Origin: a virus
Length of the DNA: 64,000 nucleotides
Direction: 5' to 3' (one strand)
Virus record (IMG/VR): IMGVR_UViG_3300044971_001477
Span: 1 to 64,000 of that record
Part shown: positions 45,977 through 54,732 of the stretch, in pieces
Position numbering within the stretch: position 1 is the first letter of the stretch
How the letters are laid out: each line of letters starts with the position of its first letter
Translations under genes and position numbers: made by a program
The notes under the pieces: generated by a model
What the model was told of the DNA's origin: nothing
What the model saw: only the letters and a program-made list of their open reading frames with translations
The model's database searches: none

Positions 45977-46858
45977 TTATTTAGTTAAAGCCTGTTTAAT
46001 TAATCCAATAAAATCTTTTTTCATTTCATCCTTAGTTTTTATTTGTCCTCTTGGTTTTTCTTTTGTACCAGGGTTTGGATTCTTAAATGGATTGTCTCTT
46101 CTTTTTGGTGGAGTTTTAATTCCAGGATCTTTTACGGGAGCCTCTCTTTCTTTAGTATTCTCCTCCATTGTTCCCATAATTGGCATTCCCATTGTTGGTC
46201 TTTTCATACGTTTCATTTCAATTCCTGATTCTTTTGAAAACATAGTATTTTTTAATGGTTTTCTCAATATCATAGAATCTTGTGATTTTTCATTAATAGT
46301 ACGAATTAAATCACCTTTACTCATTCTAGGACTAATATTTTTTTCAATCAATCTAACAATACTTTCTTCTATAAATTTTTCATCAGATTCATTTTTTTCT
46401 TTTTTTTCAGGTGTTGTTTCATAGTCGGTTTTTTTAGAAGATTCTTTTGCCCATTTACACCATTTTTTTTCTGTTTTTGTTTTACCATTACCACATCTTG
46501 CGTAGAACAATCTTTGTTGTGATTTGGATTCAAATTTTTCAAAAATACCCATACCATCTTCGGTAGCATCTGGGTCGTTAACAACATCTAATGTTGCGTC
46601 TTCACCAATTTCAGTCGCTTTAACCATTCCAGTTGGGTCAACTTTTATATTAACATTACCAATATCGGCTCCTGTTGTTTTTGCGGTTTCAGGAGAAATC
46701 TCATAAGTTGTTGCCACTTTTTTTGTGACTTGTTCTTTATTTTCCTCTTTAGAAATTTTCTCAGATAACACTCTTACCTGTGCCTCATTTAATCTTGCAA
46801 CGGTGTCAAATTTAAACCCGTGAGATAATAAGTTTAAAACGTGATCTTTAGTTTTCAT
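45977..46858 (-). CDS. Hypothetical protein with RLFYARCGNGK motif
   Basis: 293 residues from the ATG at 46858, overlapping the upstream gene by 11 nt. The middle contains QQRLFYARCGNGKTKTEKKW-CKWAKE, a small Cys-containing basic segment of a type found in several phage proteins. N-terminal VLNLLSHGFKFDTVARLNEA helix; Lys/Pro-rich C-terminus. Function unknown. Confidence 0.55.
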   Translation of the reverse strand: MKTKDHVLNLLSHGFKFDTVARLNEAQVRVLSEKISKEENKEQVTKKVATTYEISPETAKTTGADIGNVNIKVDPTGMVKATEIGEDATLDVVNDPDATEDGMGIFEKFESKSQQRLFYARCGNGKTKTEKKWCKWAKESSKKTDYETTPEKKEKNESDEKFIEESIVRLIEKNISPRMSKGDLIRTINEKSQDSMILRKPLKNTMFSKESGIEMKRMKRPTMGMPIMGTMEENTKEREAPVKDPGIKTPPKRRDNPFKNPNPGTKEKPRGQIKTKDEMKKDFIGLIKQALTK

Positions 46859-47255
46859 ATACCACTTTTTTTTCAAATTCAAGAACGATATCTCGTTCAT
46901 ATAGTTTATCTTTTACGTCTTGTTCTGAATCACCAAATTTAAATACTAATCTTTTGACGATTGAGAAATCAACATTGTTATTCTCTTTTTCCCACCCTAA
47001 TGCTAATACACCATCCATTGAGTCTATAACTGAAAAAACATCAGAGTCTTGTACTAACTCCAATGTTATCTCCCCGTTAGTCAAAATCCCAACTCGTTTA
47101 ATATATTCAACATCAGGAGGAAGTGGGTAACCATTTGCAGGTTTTGACTCCCAATTTTCACCCCAAACTTCTAATGTGTCTGAGAATATAAATTCATAAA
47201 GGTTGTCACCCTTATAATTAGGACCCATACCATTTATGTAAATTAATTTATTCAT
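46848..47255 (-). CDS. Hypothetical protein
   Basis: 135 residues (NKLIYINGMGPNYKGDNLYE), beta-rich with FIFSDTLEVWGENW. Soluble, acidic, overlapping neighbours at both ends by 4-11 nt, so translated as part of the unit. No family recognised. Confidence 0.6.
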   Translation of the reverse strand: MNKLIYINGMGPNYKGDNLYEFIFSDTLEVWGENWESKPANGYPLPPDVEYIKRVGILTNGEITLELVQDSDVFSVIDSMDGVLALGWEKENNNVDFSIVKRLVFKFGDSEQDVKDKLYERDIVLEFEKKVVYEN

Positions 47256-48703
47256 ATAACTTGTCCGTTTGGTGTTATTCTAAATTCTTTAATTCCTTCT
47301 TTAAATACCAAATTTTTCTTAACGGTAGATCCAACTAAAATTGCTTTTGGATTTTCTTCCATAAACTTTAAAGAAGATCTTTCTTGTTTAATAGATTCTG
47401 ATAATTTATAAACTTCTTTTTCGTTTAATTTTTTTAAAGTTTGTTTTTGTTTTTGTTCTTTTATTAATTTTTCATTTTTGTCAACCGAAAAATAGTTTGA
47501 AATAATTTTATCTACTTTAGACTCAGTAAAAAGATCCTCAAATGTTTCTTCATCATCATATCTTCTAAATTTTTCTCTTGATCCGTGTCTTGGGTATTCA
47601 TTTTCATACTCATTATATTCTTCATCATCAAATTCATTCATTAAATTATCTGACATTTTTGATGTGTATGCCGCTCCAAGATAATCATTAAATGCTCCTC
47701 CGAAGTTATCATATTCTTCACCCATCTCAGTTTCAGGTTGTGGTTCAGTTACTTCACCTTCCATTCCTTCTCCTTCTGTGTCCATTTCTTCACCTTCCAT
47801 TCCTTCTTCCTCACCATCAATTTCTTCTTCTTCACCTTCCAATCTTGAGATTATATCTTCAACATCATCTTCTTCCAATGTTGTTAAATCAAGTGCCGAT
47901 AAAATTGAATTGATTACGTATTTTGTATCATTTGAACTCATTTCTTCTTGACCAGTATAAGTTCTAATTTTTTGAGCTAATTTACCTGTAAGTTTTTGAA
48001 TTATTTTAAATGTAACTTCCTCTTCAGTTGCCGGTTCCTCTTCAGGTATTGGTACTTCATCAGTCATTGGTACTTCTTCAGGTGCAGGTGCCGCAGCAGG
48101 ATCAGGGGCAGGTGCCGCAGCGGGATCAGGAGCAGGTGCAGGTTGTGGCGCTAATAAAGGATCTAATGCGGGGTCACCTTGTTCTTCCATTGGTTGTGGA
48201 GTTGGTGGTGCCGCAACAGGAGGTGCCGCAACAGGAGGTGCCGCAACAGGAGGTGCCGCAACAGGAGGTGCCGCAATTGTTGTTGTGGTAGTTGTTACAG
48301 GTTGTTTAGATGTGGAAATTACGTATTTAGTGTCTTTTTTTTTTTCACCCTCTTGTTCAAAAAGAGAAGTACCACTTTCGTTACCGTGTAGTTGATTGAA
48401 CTCCCTCGCCATCAAGTTCATTTTCTTCAACGCTTGAGAATAAGAAGAATAATATCTTCTATTTTTCATAGGTGCAATATAATCAGAAACTGATTCAGAT
48501 ATCGTTTGTTTAATAATATACCCTTGTCTTTCTTTAATTATTTCATATGTGTTACCATCAGACAAAGACAACTTATATTCAGATGATTTGTCTTCATTTC
48601 TTGGTGTTGGTATATTTTCTTTGTATCTGGCAATTTCCATAATTCTACGGATCTTGTCCATACCGTCTAATTTCTCACTTCCAATAGGTTTTAATCCTCC
48701 CAT
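47252..48703 (-). CDS. Hypothetical protein with PVAAP repeats and acidic linker
   Basis: 483 residues. An N-terminal domain includes KLSLSDGNTYEIIKERQGYI, then YIAPMKNRRYYSSYSQALKK. A low-complexity region of Ala-Pro-rich repeats (APPVAAPPVAAPPVAAPP) and DPAAAPAP repeats follows (~140-215), then an acidic stretch with EGEEEEIDGEEEGMEGEEMD and a charged helical C-terminus. Such segmented, disordered proteins are often internal head or scaffold-associated proteins. First gene of its unit, with a late-type element upstream. Confidence 0.6.
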   Translation of the reverse strand: MGGLKPIGSEKLDGMDKIRRIMEIARYKENIPTPRNEDKSSEYKLSLSDGNTYEIIKERQGYIIKQTISESVSDYIAPMKNRRYYSSYSQALKKMNLMAREFNQLHGNESGTSLFEQEGEKKKDTKYVISTSKQPVTTTTTTIAAPPVAAPPVAAPPVAAPPVAAPPTPQPMEEQGDPALDPLLAPQPAPAPDPAAAPAPDPAAAPAPEEVPMTDEVPIPEEEPATEEEVTFKIIQKLTGKLAQKIRTYTGQEEMSSNDTKYVINSILSALDLTTLEEDDVEDIISRLEGEEEEIDGEEEGMEGEEMDTEGEGMEGEVTEPQPETEMGEEYDNFGGAFNDYLGAAYTSKMSDNLMNEFDDEEYNEYENEYPRHGSREKFRRYDDEETFEDLFTESKVDKIISNYFSVDKNEKLIKEQKQKQTLKKLNEKEVYKLSESIKQERSSLKFMEENPKAILVGSTVKKNLVFKEGIKEFRITPNGQVI

Positions 48704-48732
48704 ATCATATTTGTTTTTAAAATATTATTTTT

Positions 48733-48743
48733 CTATATAAATA
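48733..48743 (-). promoter_or_regulatory. Putative late promoter element (TATTTATATAG)
   Basis: About 29 nt upstream of the ATG at 48703. Confidence 0.45.
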
Positions 48744-48779
48744 TATCGATAAATAGGTTTATTTGTTGGTTTTATTTTA

Positions 48780-49514
48780 TTATTGTTTCATTGATAGTTT
48801 TTTATCAATAATTTTAGTTGGTAGGTCGTATAATTTTTCAATATAACCATTTCTTCTAAGGAGTTTAAATACCAAATTTTCTAAAGACATTTCACCACCT
48901 TTTTCTAATCCACAATTTCTAAAATTTTTTAATTTTTCTTTATATTTTTTTACAATATTTTTTATTTCTTCAGGGTCTTCGTCTTCTATGTTGTCAACAA
49001 CACCATCAATAATTCTCATCCATTGTTTGGATCTTTCTTTAATTAATTCTTTGTCTATAGTTTCTTTATTAATTTTTTTAGGTTCATTAATCCACATATC
49101 ATAAAGAATTGAATATACCCCACTACTAAATGCTTCTGTGTTTTCATCTTGAACAAAACACTCAACATCATACCCAAACATATTTATATTATGTTTTTGG
49201 TTAAAAATAATTTTTTTCAAATCAAAAAATTCTAAATACAAATCTTTGGTGTTTTCAGAAAATTGATTAAAATTTACAACAATATGTAAATCTATATCTG
49301 AATATTTTGACCAATTATAGTTAACAAGAGACCCAATCATTATAACATCTGATACAACAATATCTACTTTTAAAAACTCTATAAACTCATAAGCAATCTG
49401 AAGTAGACGTGACCTAACTTTAGGTGACATTTTTTTTAAAGAATCATCCCAAATTTTAGGGTTTAATTCCTCTTGCACCTGAAAACTAGTTAATATACTT
49501 TTTAAATCGCCCAT
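48780..49514 (-). CDS. Nucleotidyltransferase (pol-beta/MNT-like)
   Basis: 244 residues. The motif VIMIGSLVNYNWSKYSDIDLHIV is the GSx..N..S.SDiDlhi signature of the nucleotidyltransferase superfamily; the third carboxylate may be in FGYDVECFVQD. It would transfer an NMP to a protein, RNA or small molecule. Such phage enzymes may modify host machinery, but the substrate is unknown. The element TATTTATTA ends 5 nt before the start. Confidence 0.75.
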   Translation of the reverse strand: MGDLKSILTSFQVQEELNPKIWDDSLKKMSPKVRSRLLQIAYEFIEFLKVDIVVSDVIMIGSLVNYNWSKYSDIDLHIVVNFNQFSENTKDLYLEFFDLKKIIFNQKHNINMFGYDVECFVQDENTEAFSSGVYSILYDMWINEPKKINKETIDKELIKERSKQWMRIIDGVVDNIEDEDPEEIKNIVKKYKEKLKNFRNCGLEKGGEMSLENLVFKLLRRNGYIEKLYDLPTKIIDKKLSMKQ

Positions 49515-49519
49515 TAATA

Positions 49520-49528
49520 ATAAATAGT
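49520..49528 (-). promoter_or_regulatory. Putative late promoter element (TATTTATTA)
   Basis: Immediately upstream of the ATG at 49514. Confidence 0.45.
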
Positions 49529-49544
49529 CGAATATTGATAATAA

Positions 49545-49787
49545 TTAAAGTTTAGTATATTTGAATTTTTTAGAAATTTCTGTGTTAAAAAATTTACCTT
49601 GTGATTCATTCATTCTAAATCTTGTGTAAACCTCATGAGGTACCGCATCATATTGATATTTCATACCGTTTTTAAATTCCACCACCATTAATTTGGTTTC
49701 GGTGTCGTACTCAGTTTTTACTAAGTTACTTGAGTCAATCTCATTAATAATCTTCGTCCCGATTATCTCTTCTTTTTTTACTGCCAT
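49545..49787 (-). CDS. KTSC-domain-like protein
   Basis: 80 residues. DSSNLVKTEYDTETKLMVVE, FKNGMKYQYDAVPHEVYTRF and NESQGKFFNTEISKKF match the KTSC family layout (I.Ss....iGYd....L.v.F..G..Y.Y..VP..vy..l....S.G.yfn..Ik..y). KTSC proteins are small, RNA-associated or lysyl-tRNA-synthetase-linked proteins common in phages. Overlaps the upstream gene by 44 nt. Confidence 0.75.
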   Translation of the reverse strand: MAVKKEEIIGTKIINEIDSSNLVKTEYDTETKLMVVEFKNGMKYQYDAVPHEVYTRFRMNESQGKFFNTEISKKFKYTKL

Positions 49788-50079
49788 TTTGTAAAGGTGT
49801 TTCTGAATCTATTATTTGTAATTTACCCCTAAGATAATCAACAAATTCATTGTGGTCAATATCAGGAAAAAAACTTTTTAATTCTTGGAATAATTTTGAA
49901 TGTAAACTACTAAACCTTTGAAGGTTCTTCATAATATCTTGAGGGTAGTATGGTGGGCTTTTTAAATCTTTTTCTGACCATCCTTCTCTTTGAAAGGCCT
50001 GTCTAAGATTCTTATAGGTTTCTATAAGTTCTTCGTCGGCACCAAGAGTCTCAATATATTTGGTATAGTGTTTTATCAT
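49744..50079 (-). CDS. Hypothetical protein
   Basis: 111 residues from the ATG at 50079, which directly follows the late-type element TATTTATGA; two in-frame upstream starts sit inside or before that element. Helical (YKNLRQAFQREGWSEKDLKS, MKNLQRFSSLHSKLFQELKS). Its 3' part overlaps the KTSC gene. No family recognised. Confidence 0.55.
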   Translation of the reverse strand: MIKHYTKYIETLGADEELIETYKNLRQAFQREGWSEKDLKSPPYYPQDIMKNLQRFSSLHSKLFQELKSFFPDIDHNEFVDYLRGKLQIIDSETPLQNGSKKRRDNRDEDY

Positions 50080-50080
50080 A

Positions 50081-50090
50081 TTCATAAATA
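50081..50090 (-). promoter_or_regulatory. Putative late promoter element (TATTTATGAA)
   Basis: Two nt before the preferred ATG at 50079. Confidence 0.45.
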
Positions 50091-50189
50091 TAACCAAAAA
50101 TTAAATTTTTTAATTTAGATATTTTTCTTACCTTTGTTCCTGTAGTTGAAAATACAAAATTAATCCTTATAATTAACTAAAAACAAAAT

Positions 50190-52232
50190 ATGATAGAATC
50201 TGTGGACAACGGGGGGAAGAATAACCCACCTAAATCAATATCTGACTCTTCAACACCTGTGTTGGATAACTTCAGTAGAGATTTAATTAAATTAGCCGAA
50301 CAAGGTAAATTAGACCCTGTTGTTGGTAGAGAGAGAGAAATTACGAGGATTGCCCAAATTCTTTCTCGTAGAAAGAAAAACAACCCTATTATTATTGGTG
50401 AGCCTGGTTGTGGTAAAACTGCAATTGTAGAAGGATTGGCAATTAAAATTTTTAACGGCGAATGTCCAAGAAATTTAATGGATAAAAGAATTGTATCGTT
50501 GGATATGACTTCAATAGTTGCGGGTACAAAATATCGTGGTCAGTTTGAGGAACGTATGAAAGTAATTATTGAGGAATTACAAAACGCCCCAAATATCATT
50601 GTGTTTATTGATGAGATTCACACTATAGTTGGGGCGGGTAATTCATCAGGTTCTTTAGATGCGTCAAATATCTTTAAACCAGCACTTGCTCGTGGAGAAA
50701 TTCAATGTGTTGGTGCTACAACTCTTGATGAGTATCGTAAAAACTTTGAGAAGGATGGAGCGTTAGAAAGACGTTTCCAAAAAGTTATTGTTGACGCTTC
50801 AACAAAAGAAGAAACATTAGAGATTCTTAAAAATGTTAAAGATAAGTACGAAACATTCCATAAGGTATCCTATACTGATGAAGTACTTTCTGTGTGTGTT
50901 GATTTGGCCGCAAGATATATCACGGATAGAGAGTTCCCTGATAAAGCGTTTGATATTATTGATGAGGTTGGTGCAAGATGTCAGGTTGAAATTAAAATGC
51001 CTGAGATTATTGAAAAATTAAAACAAGCGGCCACAGATGTTAAAATTGAAAAACTTGATGTTGTTAAAAAACAAAATTACGAAGAAGCTGCAAATTTACG
51101 TGATAAAGAAAAACGTATTCTTAATAAATTAGATGTTGAGAAGAAAAAATTTGAAGATGAACTTTTAGTTAAGAAGAAAGAAGTTTCTATTGAATTGGTT
51201 TATGAGGTTGTTTCAAATATGACCAAAATCCCTATCAGTAAACTAAATGCGGATGAAACTAAATTATTGTCTGAAATGGAGGCAAACTTATCTGATAAAG
51301 TTATTGGGCAATCTGAGGCGGTTATGAAAATCGCTAAGTCAATCAGACGAAACAGATTAGGCATCAAAGACCCTAATAAACCAATTGGTTCATTTATTTT
51401 TCTTGGTTCAACAGGTGTGGGTAAAACCTACTTAGCAAAACAATTAGCAAAACAAATGTTTGGTAGTCAGGAAAATATGATTCGTGTAGATATGTCTGAA
51501 TATCAAGAAAAACATAGTATCTCAAGATTAATTGGAGCACCTCCAGGATATGTTGGTTATGATGAAGGAGGACAATTAACCGAACAAGTTAAAAACAAAC
51601 CTTACTCAGTAATTTTGTTTGATGAGATTGAAAAAGCAAACAAAGACATATTCTCAACATTATTACAAGTGTTGGATGACGGTCATCTAACTGATGGTAT
51701 GGGAAGAAAGATTAATTTCAAAAACTGTATTATTATTATGACATCAAATGTTGGGGTTAAGAAACTACAAGATTTTGGTGCTGGAGTAGGGTTTAAAACT
51801 AGCTCAAGTTCTTACGTTGAAGAAGAACAAAAAAGAGAAGTTTTGAAGAAAGAGCTTAAGAAGTTTTTTGCCCCTGAATTTTTAAACCGTATTGATGAAG
51901 TCATTATTTTTAATTCATTAGTGAAAGAAGATGTTAAAAAAATTGTTAAACTTGAGTTGAGTGTCTTATCAGAAAGATTAACGGGTCTTAAATATAATAT
52001 AATATTTGATGACTCACTTGTCGATATGATTTCTGAGGTTGGGTTTGATGACATGTATGGGGCTCGTCCATTGAAAAGGGCTATTCAAGATAAAATTGAA
52101 GACTTTATATCGGAAGAAGTTCTTAAGAGTAACATTCAAGAAAACACTAAATATACGTTAATTAGTGAAAATGGGGATGTTAAATTTAAAGAAGTGAAGA
52201 AAGTTACACGAAAAAGAAAAGGGGTTGAATAA
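50190..52232 (+). CDS. ClpC/ClpA-like AAA+ unfoldase without N-terminal domain
   Basis: 680 residues. Two AAA+ modules: Walker A1 GEPGCGKTA (~70-78), Walker B1 IIVFIDEIH, pore loop KYRGQFE; then Walker A2 GSTGVGKTY (406-414), Walker B2 VILFDEIE, pore loop GYVG (453-456). Between them a short UVR-like segment (KKQNYEEAANLRDKEKRI, ~293-310) as in ClpC, not the long ClpB middle domain. VGF at 533-535 fits the ClpP-binding loop. The usual ~140-residue N-domain that takes adaptors is absent. It probably unfolds proteins for the host ClpP, including those tagged by the nearby tmRNA. Host-like -7 box TACCTTTG about 55 nt upstream. Confidence 0.9.
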   Translation: MIESVDNGGKNNPPKSISDSSTPVLDNFSRDLIKLAEQGKLDPVVGREREITRIAQILSRRKKNNPIIIGEPGCGKTAIVEGLAIKIFNGECPRNLMDKRIVSLDMTSIVAGTKYRGQFEERMKVIIEELQNAPNIIVFIDEIHTIVGAGNSSGSLDASNIFKPALARGEIQCVGATTLDEYRKNFEKDGALERRFQKVIVDASTKEETLEILKNVKDKYETFHKVSYTDEVLSVCVDLAARYITDREFPDKAFDIIDEVGARCQVEIKMPEIIEKLKQAATDVKIEKLDVVKKQNYEEAANLRDKEKRILNKLDVEKKKFEDELLVKKKEVSIELVYEVVSNMTKIPISKLNADETKLLSEMEANLSDKVIGQSEAVMKIAKSIRRNRLGIKDPNKPIGSFIFLGSTGVGKTYLAKQLAKQMFGSQENMIRVDMSEYQEKHSISRLIGAPPGYVGYDEGGQLTEQVKNKPYSVILFDEIEKANKDIFSTLLQVLDDGHLTDGMGRKINFKNCIIIMTSNVGVKKLQDFGAGVGFKTSSSSYVEEEQKREVLKKELKKFFAPEFLNRIDEVIIFNSLVKEDVKKIVKLELSVLSERLTGLKYNIIFDDSLVDMISEVGFDDMYGARPLKRAIQDKIEDFISEEVLKSNIQENTKYTLISENGDVKFKEVKKVTRKRKGVE

Positions 52233-52243
52233 CCCCTTTTTTT
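52217..52243 (+). terminator. Rho-independent terminator
   Basis: Stem AAAGGGGTT / AACCCCTTT followed by T-run, overlapping the stop of the unfoldase gene. Confidence 0.85.
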
Positions 52244-52326
52244 ATGTTCATTAATAAGTAAAAAATAACTCCACATTATACGTTTTGAATTTGAGATTCA
52301 AATAGTAAAATAGAGCTCATAATGAT

Positions 52327-52370
52327 TAACTTTATCGTTCAATTTTAATAACTTTATCGTTCAATTTTAA
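52327..52370. repeat. Tandem 22-bp direct repeat in noncoding gap
   Basis: Two exact head-to-tail copies of a 22-bp unit (TAACTTTATCGTTCAATTTT + AA) inside the 198-bp gap between the unfoldase and the peptidase. Flanked by ATGAGCTT copies at ~52377 and ~52400 and an inverted one at ~52313. Could be protein-binding sites. Confidence 0.6.
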
Positions 52371-52430
52371 TAAAAAATGAGCTTGAAATAAAGGTAAAAT
52401 GAGCTTAAAATTAATGACGTAGGAGTTTTT

Positions 52431-53261
52431 TTAGTCAAATAAATAACTGTATCGTGGTTTTGATTTGAATGGGTATTTTACGTTACCCAATTTTTCAATT
52501 AATTCTTTACCCGTTTTAATTCCGTTATAAACATCCTCAATAACCACATATTCTTCTCTTGTGTGGTAATCATAGTACCCAATTGAGAAGTTAATACATG
52601 AGAAGTCAAATGTATTCTTCAATGCGTAAACATCGGTATATGGGTGAGACTGATATTTTCTGTCAGGATTAAATGTTTCGGTTAATACCTCATCACACGA
52701 TTTAAAAAACTCGGTGTCTCTACCAAATAACTGAACACCCATACAGAACTCACTAACCATCCAATTCTCAGGTGCATCAAATTGAATTCCGTACCCTACG
52801 TTCTTGAAGAAATCTTTATCGGCTTGTTTTGAACCGTGACAACCTGTTTCTTCAGAAACAAAAAATGCTGCTTTAAGATTTGGTAATTCTTTTAATAATT
52901 CTAAACATGCATAAACGCCACATTTATCATCACCACCAATTCCTGTTGATTGTCCTAAATCGTTGAACGCTTTTAAAGATGGTTTAATTACTCCCTGAGC
53001 GTTAGGTAATTCCATTTCTTTGACGTTTATAACATCTAATTGATGTACGGTGTCAGTATGGGCAATAACACACGGGAAAAAGAAATCTTCAGTAATATCC
53101 TGAGATGTTTTAGTTGCGTAAATGTTTCGGTGTTTGTCAACTTGAAATGGTATTTGGTTTTCAGTTAACCAATTAACTAAAAACTCAATCATTCGGTCTT
53201 CCTTATATGTCTTTGTTGGGACCGACAAAACGTCCTTTAGTAATTGATAGTTTCTCTCCAT
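52431..53261 (-). CDS. M20/M28-like zinc peptidase (peptidase T-like catalytic domain)
   Basis: 276 residues. Metal-ligand motifs: VIAHTDTVHQL (HxD), GIGGDDKCGVYACLELL (Asp), FVSEETGCHGSKQ (EE), QFDAPENW (Asp) and YHTREEY (His). The spacing fits the catalytic domain of the peptidase T/M20 group; the ~100-residue dimerisation lid of full enzymes (about 400 residues) is missing. A host-type promoter ends 4 nt before the ATG, so the message would be leaderless. Substrate unknown; perhaps recycling peptides from proteolysis. Confidence 0.8.
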   Translation of the reverse strand: MERNYQLLKDVLSVPTKTYKEDRMIEFLVNWLTENQIPFQVDKHRNIYATKTSQDITEDFFFPCVIAHTDTVHQLDVINVKEMELPNAQGVIKPSLKAFNDLGQSTGIGGDDKCGVYACLELLKELPNLKAAFFVSEETGCHGSKQADKDFFKNVGYGIQFDAPENWMVSEFCMGVQLFGRDTEFFKSCDEVLTETFNPDRKYQSHPYTDVYALKNTFDFSCINFSIGYYDYHTREEYVVIEDVYNGIKTGKELIEKLGNVKYPFKSKPRYSYLFD

Positions 53262-53265
53262 AGGC

Positions 53266-53297
53266 CAAAGATAAGTAAATTACTTGACTTTGACAAA
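53266..53297 (-). promoter_or_regulatory. Host-type promoter, TTTG-N20-TATCTTTG
   Basis: -33 TTTG at 53294-53297 and -7 TATCTTTG at 53266-53273. Only 4 nt separate the -7 box from the ATG at 53261. Confidence 0.75.
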
Positions 53298-54644
53298 TTT
53301 ATTTTCAAATAATTCCGATTGATGTAAAAGTTGGTCAAAGTCTTCAAAATCATAACTTCTTTCTTCTCCACGATACCCACCTTTTAATGAAACCACAACA
53401 TGGACTTTATTTGTTTTTGGGTTCATTTTAACTATTTTAAAATTTCTTGATTCGTCTTTGGGTAATTTGTAATTAGTTTCCATATCGTACTTACTTAAAA
53501 TTTTTGACGCATTATCTGAGAATTTTTTAATATCCTCAAATTCGTCAGAGTCTTCAAGTTTAGTAAACATATTATCTAATTGCCAACCACAAGTACGATT
53601 AAATGATTCATCATCAAAATCAATACAATCTTGTTCATAAGAATATTCTTCCCATCCACCAATATTGCCTGATTTATGTCCAATATCACTTAAAACCTCA
53701 CTAACCGTTAAATGTCTTTCTCCCGTCATTGAATATAAAGATAATAACACCGATACTGTCGTCACATAACTATAAAAACAATTTCCCATATTGAATATTC
53801 CATAATTTTGGAAAAAATTACAACAGTCGTCTTCCATCATCTTACGGGCACCTCGTTCTTTACAGTTATTTCTTTCTGACAACCAATCAGACATAATTTC
53901 CTGAGATTCACGTTCAAATGTTGTTAATAATAAACTAGACGATTTTTCCCATTCTTCATCATTTCGTAATTGTGAAAGTTCTGGTGATAGTATTTTTAAA
54001 ATTTCTTTTAATTTAATTAGGTTTTCATCATTTAATTCACGTAATAAATAACCTCTTTTCCAATCCTCATCAACAAAATCTCCACTTTCAAAATCGTAGG
54101 ACTCATAATTAGAATATACGTAATTTGCAAACCAAATATCTCCATCAGATAGGTCAAATAATTTCCAATAATCCTCATAATTGTCAAATTTTAATTTAAC
54201 TCTACTCTTACCCGGTGTTTGTTCATTAAATTTGATGTCATATACGATTGGGTCAAAGTTATTAGCGTCCCAGTTATTTACCTTTTGACCATTTTTAATT
54301 TTCAATAACAAATCATATATTTCACTATTTCCTCTAATATCTTGGACATAGGGTTTTAAGTACGGATACTTAAATGTGATGTTATCGTAACTTTCAAGTT
54401 TTAATTCAATACCTGAATAGTATTCAAGTTCACCGTCTGTAGGTTTGTATAGTGTATATATATATTCAGGGCCAGGATTAAATTTACTTACGGCAAAAAA
54501 TAATTCACCATGACTAAAATCTCGGTCATATAATTCAGTAACTTTTGGAGGTCCGTAATATGTGGCCGCGTTCTTGTTGAACACCTGTACAAATACAACA
54601 TACTCGTTTTCAAATATTATTTTAGCATTTTTTGAATCTTTCAC
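53280..54644 (-). CDS. Hypothetical Tyr/Asp-rich protein (GTG start)
   Basis: 454 residues; GTG start at 54644 because the only nearby ATG is followed by a stop. Rich in Asp, Glu, Tyr and Phe (YSNYESYDFESGDFVDEDWK). It has a mid Cys cluster (CKERGARKMMEDDCCNFFQN) and a C-terminal RNFKIVKMNPKTNKVHVVVS segment. No domain recognised. A late-type element precedes the start by 14 nt; the gene is next to the tmRNA on the opposite strand. Confidence 0.6.
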   Translation of the reverse strand: MKDSKNAKIIFENEYVVFVQVFNKNAATYYGPPKVTELYDRDFSHGELFFAVSKFNPGPEYIYTLYKPTDGELEYYSGIELKLESYDNITFKYPYLKPYVQDIRGNSEIYDLLLKIKNGQKVNNWDANNFDPIVYDIKFNEQTPGKSRVKLKFDNYEDYWKLFDLSDGDIWFANYVYSNYESYDFESGDFVDEDWKRGYLLRELNDENLIKLKEILKILSPELSQLRNDEEWEKSSSLLLTTFERESQEIMSDWLSERNNCKERGARKMMEDDCCNFFQNYGIFNMGNCFYSYVTTVSVLLSLYSMTGERHLTVSEVLSDIGHKSGNIGGWEEYSYEQDCIDFDDESFNRTCGWQLDNMFTKLEDSDEFEDIKKFSDNASKILSKYDMETNYKLPKDESRNFKIVKMNPKTNKVHVVVSLKGGYRGEERSYDFEDFDQLLHQSELFENKFVKVK

Positions 54645-54657
54645 AAATATTTATTTA

Positions 54658-54667
54658 CATATAAATA
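54658..54667 (-). promoter_or_regulatory. Putative late promoter element (TATTTATATG)
   Basis: Leftward element 14 nt upstream of the GTG at 54644. Confidence 0.45.
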
Positions 54668-54675
54668 TAAAATAG

Positions 54676-54706
54676 TTTGGTAATTAATAAGACTTTACTA
54701 TCTTTG
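54676..54706 (+). promoter_or_regulatory. Host-type promoter for tmRNA, TTTG-N19-TATCTTTG
   Basis: -33 TTTG at 54676-54679 and -7 TATCTTTG at 54699-54706, spacer exactly 19. It is followed at 54719-54730 by GTTCTTTAAAAT, which looks like boxA, and then the tmRNA 5' end. Confidence 0.8.
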
Positions 54707-54732
54707 TACAAGAAATAAGTTCTTTAAAATAT

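Noticed and set aside
45951-46424. 157-codon plus-strand frame with hydrophobic segments
   Set aside because: Antisense of a well-supported Lys-rich gene; hydrophobicity comes from reversed Lys/Glu codons.
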